Shown here: positions 15,175 to 23,269 of the stretch, one piece after another | Layout: each line of letters begins with the position of its first letter | Numbering within the stretch: position 1 is the stretch's first letter | NCBI GenBank assembly: GCA_036555725.1 | Contig: DATBKU010000068.1 | Location: 49,511 to 113,510 of the forward strand | DNA length: 64,000 bases | Source: CALAED01 sp036555725 | GTDB taxonomy: Bacteria; Actinomycetota; Actinomycetes; Streptosporangiales; Streptosporangiaceae | Direction of reading: 5' to 3' | Position numbers and translations under genes: made by a program | The notes under the pieces: model-generated | Told to the model about the DNA's origin: nothing | The model's input: the letters and a program-made list of their open reading frames with translations, nothing else | Database searches by the model: none

Positions 15175-16767
15175 CTACGGCTGGACGCGCCGAACGGATT
15201 CCTCGGCGACCTGACGGGCCCAGCGGTAGTCGGCCTTGCCCGCCGGAGAGCGCACCATTTCGTCGACGAAGGCGTACGTCCGCGGCACCTTGTAGCCGGA
15301 CAGGCTCTTCCGGCAGTGCACGTCGAGCTCGCCGGCGGACGGCGTGGCCGAGTCGTACGGCTGGACGACCGCGGCGACCCGGCTGCCCCACCGCTCGTCG
15401 GGGATGCCGGTGACGACGGCGTCGAACACGTCCGGGTGGCCCTTGAGGACGGCCTCGACCTCTTCCGGGTAGACCTTCTCACCGCCGGTGTTGATGCACT
15501 GCGAGCCCCGCCCGAACACCGCGATCGTGCCGTCGGCCTCGACCGTCGCGATGTCGCCGGTGAGCAGCCAGCGCACGCCGTCGATCTCGGGGAAGGTCCG
15601 CGCGGTCTTGTCGGGGTCGTTGTAGTACGCGAACGCGATGGGCCCGCGCTTGGCGACCTGGCCGATGTCGCCGGACCCGGGTATCACGGGTTTCAGCGAC
15701 TCGTCGAGCACGGCCAGCATGTCGTTGATCGGCCGGTACTTCAGGCCGGACTCGGGCGAGGACCCCGCGACCCCGGCGGCCGTGAACCCCGACTCGCTGG
15801 AGCCGAAGTTGTCCAGCACCATCACGTTCGGCAGCAGCGTCTGCAGCCGGTCGCGTACCGACCCGGACAGGATCGCGCCGGTCGAACTGATCACCGCGAG
15901 CCCGGACATGTCGTACGTGCCGGTCGCGAGCTCGTCGGCCAGCGGCCGGGCCATCGCGTCGCCGGTGATGTTGACCGTCAGCACCTTCTCGCGCTCGATC
16001 GTGCGGAGCACGTCGGCCGCGTCGAACCGGCGCGTGTAAACGATCGTCGAGCCCATCCACCAGCCGATGAACGTGGCCATCTGCGCGGCCCCGTGCATCA
16101 GCGGCGTCGCCGGCATCATCGCGAGCGGTCCGGAGGCCTGGGCGGTCTCGATCACCTGCTCCGGCCGCGTGTGCGCCGCCCCCATCGGGTTGCCGCCGCC
16201 GAACGCCATGAACAGGTCCTCGGTACGCCACATCACGCCCTTGGGCATGCCGGTCGTACCGCCCGTGTAGATGATGTAGACGTCGTCCGCGGACCGCGGC
16301 GGGAAGCCCCGGTCCGGTGACCCGCCCTCGATCGCGCGCTCGTACGGCACGGCGCCCGGCACCGTGCTCGGGCCGCCCACCGCGATGAGGTGGCGCAGGG
16401 CGGGCGACAGCGATGCGACCCCCGCCACCCGGTCGTCGAACTCCACGTCGTACACCAGTGCCACGATGTCGGAGTCACGGTAGAGATAGAGCAGCTCGCT
16501 CTCGACGTACCGGTAGTTCACGTTGATCGGCACGGCCCGGATCTTGAGCGCGGCCAGCACGGTGGCGATGTACTCGACGCCGTTGTAGAGCTGGATGCCG
16601 ACATGCTGTCCGGGCCGTACGCCGGCCGACTCCAGATGGTGCGCCAGCCGGTTGGCCTGCGCGTCCAGTTCGGCGTAGGTCAGCCGCCGGTCGCCGCAAA
16701 TCACCGCGACCCGGTCGCCGACGGCGTCCGCGAGCCCTTCGAACAGATCAGCGTGGTTGAACTCCAT
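15175..16767 (-). CDS. AMP-forming acyl-CoA synthetase (FadD-like)
   Basis: A 530-residue ANL-family ligase. The P-loop reads YIIYTGGTTGMPKGV (about residues 165-179). The adenylate motif is NFGSSESG, the hinge region is LTGDIATVEADG..FGRGSQCINTGGEKVYPEEVE, and the C-terminal Lys is in SPAGKADYRWAR. It activates a carboxylic acid to its CoA thioester. Context and order resemble FadD19 (Rv3515c), which acts on C26 steroid side chains in M. tuberculosis; that substrate is inference. It is the last gene of the reverse-strand operon starting at 21631. Confidence 0.88.
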   Translation of the reverse strand: MEFNHADLFEGLADAVGDRVAVICGDRRLTYAELDAQANRLAHHLESAGVRPGQHVGIQLYNGVEYIATVLAALKIRAVPINVNYRYVESELLYLYRDSDIVALVYDVEFDDRVAGVASLSPALRHLIAVGGPSTVPGAVPYERAIEGGSPDRGFPPRSADDVYIIYTGGTTGMPKGVMWRTEDLFMAFGGGNPMGAAHTRPEQVIETAQASGPLAMMPATPLMHGAAQMATFIGWWMGSTIVYTRRFDAADVLRTIEREKVLTVNITGDAMARPLADELATGTYDMSGLAVISSTGAILSGSVRDRLQTLLPNVMVLDNFGSSESGFTAAGVAGSSPESGLKYRPINDMLAVLDESLKPVIPGSGDIGQVAKRGPIAFAYYNDPDKTARTFPEIDGVRWLLTGDIATVEADGTIAVFGRGSQCINTGGEKVYPEEVEAVLKGHPDVFDAVVTGIPDERWGSRVAAVVQPYDSATPSAGELDVHCRKSLSGYKVPRTYAFVDEMVRSPAGKADYRWARQVAEESVRRVQP

Positions 16768-16792
16768 CGCGGCGACCTCCGCCGATGCCTGG

Positions 16793-17950
16793 TTACGGTT
16801 TGTCCGAGCCGACGATCCACATCGCGTAGAACTGGGCGCCGCCGCCGTACGCGTGCCCGAGAGCGCGCCGAGCCCCGTCGACCTGATGCTCGCCCGCCAG
16901 ACCGCGCACCTGCAAGGCCGCCTCGGCGAACCGGATCAGCCCGGACGCGCCGATCGGGTTGGACGACAGCACGCCGCCCGAGGCGTTCCACGGGATGTCG
17001 CCGTCCAGCGCCGTCGCCCCGGCCTCGGTGAGCTTCCAGCCCTCGCCCTCGCCGCAGAAGCCGAGGTTCTCCAGCCACATCGGCTCGTACCAGCTGAACG
17101 GTACGTACACCTCGGCGCAGTCGAGCCGGCTGCGCGGCTCGGTGATGCCCGCCTGCCGGTAGACGTCGGCGGCGCAGTCCTTGCCGGCCTGCGGGCTCAC
17201 GGTGTCGCGCCCGGCGAAGAAGATCGGCTCGGACCGCATGGCCGTGCCGTGCACCCACGCGACCGGATTCGGGGCCTGTCTCGCGGCGTCTTCGGACGCC
17301 AGCACCATCGCGCAGGCGCCGTCCGAGCTCGGACAGGTCTCCAGGTAGCGGATCGGCTCCCACAGCATCGGCGTCGACTCGACCATTTCCCGCGAGATGC
17401 CGGGGATCCGCAGGTGCGCGTACGGGTTCTTCAGCGCGTTCTGCCGGTCCTTCACCGCGACCAGCGTGCCGATGTGGTCGGGCGCGCCGGCCCTTCGCAT
17501 ATACGCCCGGATGTGCGGCGCGAAGTACCCGCCCGCGCCTACCACCAGCGAGGCGTTGAACGGCGGATGAGTCGACAGCGCCCACGTGGCGTTGGACTCC
17601 GACTGCTTCTCCCAGGCCACGACCAGCACCCGGTCGTGCACGCCGCCGTTGATCAGGCTGGCGGCCACGATGCCGGTCGAGCCGCCGACCGAGCCCGCGG
17701 TGTGCACCCGCATCATCGGCTTGCCCCGGGCGCCCAGCGCGTCGGCGAGGTACGCCTCCGGCATCATCACGCCCTCGAACAGGTCCGGCGCCTTGCCGAT
17801 GACGACGGCGTCGATGTCGCTGAAGGTCAGCCCGGCGTCCTCCAAGGCCCGCAGCGCCGCCTCGCGGACGAGCCCGGCGATGGAGACGTCGAGCCGCTTG
17901 GTGCGGTACCGGGTCTGACCTACCCCAATGACCGCACAGGGGTTACCCAT
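16793..17950 (-). CDS. Atypical thiolase, Ltp3-like (nucleophilic Cys not evident)
   Basis: A 385-residue thiolase-superfamily protein. Where the family has CxSG, this reads HTAGSVGGST (about residues 83-92), with Ser87 apparently in place of the nucleophilic Cys. The C-terminal NASGGVLSSNPIGASG and RRALGHAYGGGAQF are kept. Size and position match Rv3523 (Ltp3) of the M. tuberculosis KstR regulon. It probably forms a complex with the next thiolase and the OB-fold protein. The likely reaction is a C-C bond step on an acyl-CoA not requiring the usual acyl-Cys, though this is unproven. It overlaps the upstream gene by 8 bp. Confidence 0.82.
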   Translation of the reverse strand: MGNPCAVIGVGQTRYRTKRLDVSIAGLVREAALRALEDAGLTFSDIDAVVIGKAPDLFEGVMMPEAYLADALGARGKPMMRVHTAGSVGGSTGIVAASLINGGVHDRVLVVAWEKQSESNATWALSTHPPFNASLVVGAGGYFAPHIRAYMRRAGAPDHIGTLVAVKDRQNALKNPYAHLRIPGISREMVESTPMLWEPIRYLETCPSSDGACAMVLASEDAARQAPNPVAWVHGTAMRSEPIFFAGRDTVSPQAGKDCAADVYRQAGITEPRSRLDCAEVYVPFSWYEPMWLENLGFCGEGEGWKLTEAGATALDGDIPWNASGGVLSSNPIGASGLIRFAEAALQVRGLAGEHQVDGARRALGHAYGGGAQFYAMWIVGSDKP

Positions 17951-19022
17951 CGCTTTCTCCCGAAAGGACGCAGACGAGGTTCTGCTGCAGGCACGGGCCG
18001 GACGAGGCGTGGCCGAGGGTCCGGCTCGCCTCGCCGGTGAAGATCCGCGTGGCCGCCTCGCCGATCCGGATCAGGCCGGTCGCCATCACCGGGTTGGCTG
18101 CCAGCGCCCCGCCGGAGGGGTTCACCGTCACGTCGCCGGGAGGTCGGTCGGGGCTGGTTGGTTGGGGAGATACAGGCAGCCCCAGGGCCTCGCGCAGCAT
18201 CAGCTCCTCGTGGCTGAACTGCGCGTGCAACTCGGCCACGTCAATACGAGTGGCCCCTGCCTTCTCGCCGGCGAGCCGCGCCGACTCGGCCCGCGACAGG
18301 TCCCGGGCGCCCAGCGCGTGCGCGTCGGCGCGATGGTCGATGCCGCGGATCCAGGCCGGCCGTTCGCACAGCTCCCGCGCCGTGTCATCGGCCGCCAGCA
18401 CGATCGCGGCGGCCCCGTCGGTGATCGGCGCGATGTCGCACGGCCGCAGCGGCGCCACCTCGTACGGCTCGTCAGCCGAGGGCTCGGGGAGGTCGAGGGC
18501 ATGCGGGTTGTCCCGTCCGGCCGCGCGGGACCGGGCGGCCACGGCCCGCAGGTCGTCCTCCTTGGCGCCGGATCGCTGCAAGTATGCCTGGGCCTGCAGC
18601 GCGGCCAGCGACACCTGGTCGGGGCCGAGCGGCGCCAGATAGTACGGGTCGAGCTGCAGGGTCATGATCTGCCGCAGGTCACCCTGCGAGGACTTGCCGA
18701 AGCCGTACACAAGCGCCGTGTCGATGTCACCGTGCTGCAGCTTCACCCACGCCTCGTACAGCGCCCAGGCGGCATCCATCTCGACGTGGCTCTCGGAGAT
18801 CGGCGGCCACGCCCCCACGGCGTCGAGCGCCGACACGAACGAGAACGGGGCGCCGGCCAGGTAGTCGCACGAGCCCGAGCACGTGAAGCCGAAGCGGCTC
18901 AGCCCGGTCTGCTCCTTGATCTCGTGGATGACCGGCGCCAGCAGCTCGACCTCGGAGCGCCCCGAGTCCTCGGCCGTGTGCTCGGTCTGGGTGAACGCGA
19001 CGACGGCGACGTCTCTGCTCAT
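17943..19022 (-). CDS. Atypical thiolase, Ltp4-like (active-site Cys absent)
   Basis: A 359-residue thiolase-fold protein. The segment aligned with the nucleophile loop reads ESHVEMDAAWALYEAW and has no CxSG at all. TVNPSGGALAANPVMATG and the C-terminal GHASSGPCLQQNLV are preserved. It corresponds in size and order to Rv3522 (Ltp4). Overlap with the Ltp3-like gene suggests equimolar production of a heteromeric complex. It may be a non-catalytic or differently catalytic subunit. Its start is ATG 19022. Confidence 0.82.
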   Translation of the reverse strand: MSRDVAVVAFTQTEHTAEDSGRSEVELLAPVIHEIKEQTGLSRFGFTCSGSCDYLAGAPFSFVSALDAVGAWPPISESHVEMDAAWALYEAWVKLQHGDIDTALVYGFGKSSQGDLRQIMTLQLDPYYLAPLGPDQVSLAALQAQAYLQRSGAKEDDLRAVAARSRAAGRDNPHALDLPEPSADEPYEVAPLRPCDIAPITDGAAAIVLAADDTARELCERPAWIRGIDHRADAHALGARDLSRAESARLAGEKAGATRIDVAELHAQFSHEELMLREALGLPVSPQPTSPDRPPGDVTVNPSGGALAANPVMATGLIRIGEAATRIFTGEASRTLGHASSGPCLQQNLVCVLSGESDG

Positions 19023-19062
19023 GTGCTCGCTCCGCTCGCAGCGCGCAGCCGCCTTGACGCGA

Positions 19063-19992
19063 TCATAGATAGACCCTGATCTGGTCGAAGGGGACGTCGG
19101 GCTCTCCGGTCGGCTCGAACCATTTGATGTTCTGCATCGTCGGTCCCCACTCGTCGCGCGGCCGCCAGACGGCCTTGACGCGCATGCCCATCCGTACCTC
19201 GTCGGCGGGCACCCCGGCGACGAGCGCGACCATCGCGATGTCGGCGCCGTCGAGCAGGATGTACGCGGACACGAACGGCACGCTCGGGGCCCGCGGGTCC
19301 GGGATGTTGTTCACCGCGTACGTCGTGACCGTGCCGGCGTCGGCCACCTCGACCTCGGCGGTGGTGGGCACCCCGTCGGCCGGGCACATGCCCTTCATCG
19401 GCACGTACACCTTGCCGCACACGTCGCAGCGGTGGCCGAGGAAGCGGCCCTCGGCGATGCCCTCCAGGAACCGGTCGAGCGCCCGGCCCGGACGCAGCCG
19501 ATACTCGGCCCGGCTCGGGTCGTTGATCATCGTGACCTCGGGCTGGAAGCACTCGATGTCGCCGATCGCGCCGGTACGTTCCGTACGCCACCTGGGCCGC
19601 ACGCGCAGGCCGGTCTTGAGCGTGCGCGGCGGCTCGGCGCCCGCGTCGAAGACGCCGAGGTCGACTGCGTGCAGCAGAGCGGTGTCGGCGCCGTCCAGCT
19701 TGATGAGGGCCCAGGCGAACGGGCGTTGCAGCGGGTGGGCGGGGCGCGGCCCGGGCACCCACGCCCAGGTCTCGACCGTGCCCGCAGGGCCTACCGGTAC
19801 GTACTCGCCGGTGACCGCGGTGCCGTCGTCCGGGTCGTACTCCGCCGGCGGCACGAGGACGCGGCCGCCCGCCGTACGGACGCCGACGACGCGCCCGTCG
19901 CGCAGCTCGGTGAGGAACCTGCCGATGACCGGCCCGACGGACCGTGTGTAGCCGCCGGGGAATTCGAGGACGTGGTTCACCTCAGATGGCAC
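19063..19992 (-). CDS. Double OB-fold (DUF35) acyl-CoA-binding protein
   Basis: A 309-residue protein with two DUF35-like halves. The first (about residues 15-150) has no zinc-ribbon Cys. The second starts near residue 175 with FLGHRCDVCGKVYVPMKGMCPAD: three Cys, with Asp where the fourth ligand usually is. The OB-fold then ends in VKAVWRPRDE. Length and order match Rv3521. It probably binds the acyl-CoA and scaffolds the two atypical thiolases. It overlaps the end of the synthetase gene by 11 bp. Confidence 0.8.
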   Translation of the reverse strand: MPSEVNHVLEFPGGYTRSVGPVIGRFLTELRDGRVVGVRTAGGRVLVPPAEYDPDDGTAVTGEYVPVGPAGTVETWAWVPGPRPAHPLQRPFAWALIKLDGADTALLHAVDLGVFDAGAEPPRTLKTGLRVRPRWRTERTGAIGDIECFQPEVTMINDPSRAEYRLRPGRALDRFLEGIAEGRFLGHRCDVCGKVYVPMKGMCPADGVPTTAEVEVADAGTVTTYAVNNIPDPRAPSVPFVSAYILLDGADIAMVALVAGVPADEVRMGMRVKAVWRPRDEWGPTMQNIKWFEPTGEPDVPFDQIRVYL

Positions 19993-21631
19993 GCTCGCGG
20001 TCCTTCCAATAGGGATCGCGCAGCTTGCGCTTGAGGAGCTTGCCGTTGGGCTCGCGCGGCATCTGGTCGATGAAGTCGATCGACTTCGGGTACTTCATGT
20101 GGGCCAGCCGGCCGTCGAGCGACGCGAGGATCTCGGCGGCCAGCTCCGGGCCGGGCGCGACGCCTTCGGCGGGTTCGACGACGGCCTTGATCTGCTCGCC
20201 CCAATCCTCGTCCGGGATGCCGAAGACGGCGACGTCGGCGACCTTGGGGTGGATGATGATCTCTTTTTCGATCTCGGCCGGGTAGATGTTCGTGCCGCCG
20301 GAGATGATCATGTCGGCCTTGCGGTCGGACAGGAAGAGGAACCCGTCCTCGGTCAGAAAGCCGATGTCGCCGACGGTGAAGTAGTCGCGCATCCGGCCCG
20401 CCTGGGTCTTGGCCCTGTCGCCCTTGTACTCGAACTCGACCCCGGTCATCTTCATGTAGATCGTGCCGGGCAGCCCGGGGGGCACTGCGTTGCCGTCCTC
20501 GTCGGCCACGAGCAGCTCGCTGATCGGCCACGCCTTGCCGACCGTGCCCGGATGGGCCCGCCAGTCCTGCGGGCTGGCGATGGTGCCGCCGCCCTCGGTC
20601 GCGGCGTAGTACTCCCAGATGCAGTCGCCCCACCAATCGAGCATCTCCTGCTTGATCGGCACCGGGCACGGCGCGGCCGCGTGGATCGCCCACTTCATCG
20701 AGCTCACGTCGTACGACCGCCGTACGTTCTCGGGGAGGGAGATCAGCCGCTTGAAGTGGGTGGGCACCATGTGGGTGTTGGTGATCTGGTACCGCTCGAT
20801 CAGCCGCAGCGTCTCCTCCGCGTCCCACTTGTCCATGAAGACGAGGGTGTGCCCCATCTGGAGGGCCGTCCCTCCGAACTGCGTCACCGCCGTGTGGTAG
20901 TTCGGCGAGGTCACCAGGTGCGCGTTCGGCTGGCCCGGGGTGATCCCGAAGAACGACAGCAGGAACGTCATCAGCTCCCCGCTGTCGTCGGGGTCGATGC
21001 CGGCCAGCTTGCGCCGTACGCCCTTCGGCCGCCCGGTGGTGCCCGACGTGTAGTGCATGGTGGCGCCGTTGCTACGGTTGTCGGGCAGCGTGCCCGGCTG
21101 GTCGGCGACGAGCTCGTCGTACGGCCGGAAGCCGTCGACCGCGTTCCCCCAACCGCGCTTTCCCGACCGCGCTTCCCCGGCCAACCGACCCCGCCGACCG
21201 CCTCGGCCGCCCTCCTCGGCCTGCCCCGCCGACCCCGCCGGGCCGAGCGCGAACCTGCGGCGCGGGTCGAGCTTGGCCTCGTCCGCGGCGCGCGCCCCCT
21301 CCGTCGCGTACCGCTCGTGCACGAAGAACGCCTTGGCTTCGCTGTCGGCCACGATGTAGCCGATCTCTGGCCCGGTCAGATGCCAGTTGATCGGGGTGTA
21401 GTACCAGCCCGCCTGCAGCGCCGCCAGGTACAGCACCAGGCCGTCCACTCCGTTGGGCATCAGCCCGCAGATGCCGTCGCCCGGTTCCAGACCGAGCGCC
21501 CGCAGCCCGTGCACCAGCCGGTTCGACCGGGCCAGCACCTCTCCGGCCGAATACTTCGTGCCGTCCGGATCGACGGCCGCCGTCCAGTCCGGATCCCGCT
21601 GTGCGAGCCGCCAAAACCCCAGCGAGCCCAT
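19982..21631 (-). CDS. AMP-forming acyl-CoA synthetase with a Gly/Arg-rich insertion
   Basis: A 549-residue ANL ligase and first gene of the five-gene reverse-strand operon. The P-loop is MHYTSGTTGRPKGV (about 194-207). Later come YYAATEGGG, the FTVGDIGFL/FLSDRKADMIISGG hinge and the C-terminal Lys in PNGKLLKRKL. Between RRRFALG and DGFRPYDELV (about residues 131-166) is a low-complexity stretch rich in Gly, Arg, Ala and Glu not expected in this family. The frame is kept, so the enzyme may still work. Substrate is unknown; FadD17/FadD19-like steroid acids are plausible from context. Confidence 0.86.
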   Translation of the reverse strand: MGSLGFWRLAQRDPDWTAAVDPDGTKYSAGEVLARSNRLVHGLRALGLEPGDGICGLMPNGVDGLVLYLAALQAGWYYTPINWHLTGPEIGYIVADSEAKAFFVHERYATEGARAADEAKLDPRRRFALGPAGSAGQAEEGGRGGRRGRLAGEARSGKRGWGNAVDGFRPYDELVADQPGTLPDNRSNGATMHYTSGTTGRPKGVRRKLAGIDPDDSGELMTFLLSFFGITPGQPNAHLVTSPNYHTAVTQFGGTALQMGHTLVFMDKWDAEETLRLIERYQITNTHMVPTHFKRLISLPENVRRSYDVSSMKWAIHAAAPCPVPIKQEMLDWWGDCIWEYYAATEGGGTIASPQDWRAHPGTVGKAWPISELLVADEDGNAVPPGLPGTIYMKMTGVEFEYKGDRAKTQAGRMRDYFTVGDIGFLTEDGFLFLSDRKADMIISGGTNIYPAEIEKEIIIHPKVADVAVFGIPDEDWGEQIKAVVEPAEGVAPGPELAAEILASLDGRLAHMKYPKSIDFIDQMPREPNGKLLKRKLRDPYWKDRERAI

Positions 21632-21681
21632 GGGTTCTCCCTCGCCAGTCGTACAGTGTCGATAACCACCCGGACCCGCAG

Positions 21682-21750
21682 TAGATCACGTTCTCGTTTT
21701 GCTCGGCAAGACCTGTCCAACAGGAGGGCTAATAACTAGAATCTGTTCTC
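21682..21750. promoter_or_regulatory. Degenerate pair of KstR-like boxes in a divergent promoter region
   Basis: The 144-bp gap between the synthetase operon (start 21631) and the enoyl-CoA hydratase (start 21776) holds two near matches to TnnAACnnGTTnnA. They are TAGATCACGTTCTC (21682-21695) and TAGAATCTGTTCTC (21737-21750). Each misses two fixed positions but keeps TAGA and GTTCTC. The spacing of 55 bp would serve one box per divergent promoter. Functional binding is uncertain. Confidence 0.4.
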
Positions 21751-21775
21751 GTTTGTCGGTCTGGAGAGGGCCCAC

Positions 21776-22621
21776 ATGGGCGGGAAAGTCCAGGGAGAAA
21801 GGCACGGGATGGTGGAACGGCTGCCGATCAGCACCCCGCACTGCGACGTCGAGCGAGACGGGCATGTGCTCATCGTCACCATGAACCGGCCGGAGGCGCG
21901 CAACGCGCTGAGCACCGACATGCTGGTCGGGCTCGCCGACGCATGGGCGTACCTCGCCGCGGAGCCGGACCTGCGGGTCGGCATCCTGACCGGAGCCGAC
22001 GGCCAGTTCTGCGCCGGCGCCGACCTCAAGGCGATGGGCCGGCCGTCCGACGACGAGCGCGTACGGCAACGGGCCACGGAGATAGCGAACTTCCATTGGA
22101 AGGGCCTGCTACGCGACGGGCAGCCGGCCAAACCGCTGATCGCCGCCGTCGAAGGGTACGCCGTCGCGGGCGGCACCGAACTGCTGGTCGGCACCGACCT
22201 GCGCGTGGTGGCGGCGTCGGCGACGCTGGGGCTGTACGAGGCGAAGCGCGGGCTGTTCCCGATGGGCGGCTCGGCGATCCGGCTGCCGCGCCAGATCCCG
22301 TACGCCTTCGCCATGGACATCCTGCTGACCGCCCGTTCGGTGACTCCGGAAGAGGCGTTGCGCATGGGCCTCATCAACCGGATCGTGCCGGACGGCACGG
22401 CACTGAAGACCGCGCGCGAGATCGCCGACGAGATCGCCGCCTGCGGCCCGCTGGCCGTCCAGGCCATCCTGCGGACGTACCGCGAGACGGTGCACCTGCC
22501 CGAGGAGGAGGCGCTGCGCATCTCCGACGAGATCGGCTGGCCGGTGATCGGCTCCGAGGACGCCAAGGAGGGTGCCCGAGCCTTCAAGGAGAAGCGCCCG
22601 GCCATTTTCGAAGGCAAGTAA
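21776..22621 (+). CDS. Enoyl-CoA hydratase/isomerase (crotonase family), EchA19-like
   Basis: A 281-residue crotonase. LIVTMNRPEARNALSTDM begins the fold, and QFCAGADLKAMG forms the first part of the oxyanion hole. VAGGTELLVGTDLR and LYEAKRGLFPMGGS keep both catalytic Glu positions. It hydrates a 2-enoyl-CoA. Two starts are possible: ATG 21776 after GGAGAGGG, and ATG 21809 after GGGAGAAAGG (270 residues, closer to the usual length). It is divergent from the synthetase/thiolase operon, as echA19 (Rv3516) is next to fadD19 in M. tuberculosis. Confidence 0.88.
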   Translation: MGGKVQGERHGMVERLPISTPHCDVERDGHVLIVTMNRPEARNALSTDMLVGLADAWAYLAAEPDLRVGILTGADGQFCAGADLKAMGRPSDDERVRQRATEIANFHWKGLLRDGQPAKPLIAAVEGYAVAGGTELLVGTDLRVVAASATLGLYEAKRGLFPMGGSAIRLPRQIPYAFAMDILLTARSVTPEEALRMGLINRIVPDGTALKTAREIADEIAACGPLAVQAILRTYRETVHLPEEEALRISDEIGWPVIGSEDAKEGARAFKEKRPAIFEGK

Positions 22622-22710
22622 TACCAGGTGGGACCACTGATCGGTTTAAGCCGTCCGCCTTGTGGGACAAAGCCGGGGCAATCCCTGGACTCAAGAGGAG
22701 TGGCTCACCA

Positions 22711-23187
22711 ATGGTCACGCATATCTGGCGGCGGCGCCGTACGGAAACAATGCGGGCGGAGGCCGCGCCGGCGGAACCGGAACGGAAACGCTCTCTGCTC
22801 GGGCGGCGGACGGACCCGACGGGGCCGAAGGAGGTGCTCACCCGGCAGCGGCCGGTGGAGGCCGTGCCGCAGACCGTGCTGGTCGACCGGCGCACCGCCC
22901 GCAGGTGGCGCGGGCGCGCGCACAACCCGGTCAGCCTGGTCGTCTGGATCGCGGCCTGGGCGGCAGTCCTGATCCTGCTGCTAGGCATTGTGCTGACGTG
23001 GGCCAATGCCAATCCGGCCAACGACATAGTGCACCAGATTCTGCGGGCCGGAAACTGGCTCGCCACGCCGTTCCACGACGCGTTCTTGAACCCCGACCCG
23101 AAACACCGGCTGTACGCCGACTGGGGTGTCGCGGCCGCCGTCTATCTGGTGATCGGCCGCGTGCTTTCGTGGCTCATCAGGTGGTGA
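22711..23187 (+). CDS. Two-helix membrane protein of unknown function
   Basis: A 158-residue protein, ATG 22711 after AGAGGAG. The N-terminal 75 residues are charged and cytoplasmic-looking (Arg, Glu, Pro). There follow two hydrophobic helices, VSLVVWIAAWAAVLILLLGI (about 74-93) and WGVAAAVYLVIGRVLSWLI (about 139-157), joined by a loop that ends FLNPDPKHRLYADWG. No enzymatic motif is visible. I do not recognise the family. Confidence 0.65.
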   Translation: MVTHIWRRRRTETMRAEAAPAEPERKRSLLGRRTDPTGPKEVLTRQRPVEAVPQTVLVDRRTARRWRGRAHNPVSLVVWIAAWAAVLILLLGIVLTWANANPANDIVHQILRAGNWLATPFHDAFLNPDPKHRLYADWGVAAAVYLVIGRVLSWLIRW

Positions 23188-23269
23188 GCCGGTCTCTTTC
23201 TGACGTATTGCTGTCAGGAACGGCCGCTTTGCCTTCCGCTCCGGCGAGGCGGCGTTTTAGCGTCGCGAA

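Noticed and set aside
15175..21631. Polyketide or nonribosomal peptide cluster based on AMP ligases and thiolase-fold proteins
   Set aside because: There are no carrier proteins, ketosynthase Cys or condensation domains; the DUF35 and EchA partners indicate acyl-CoA catabolism.
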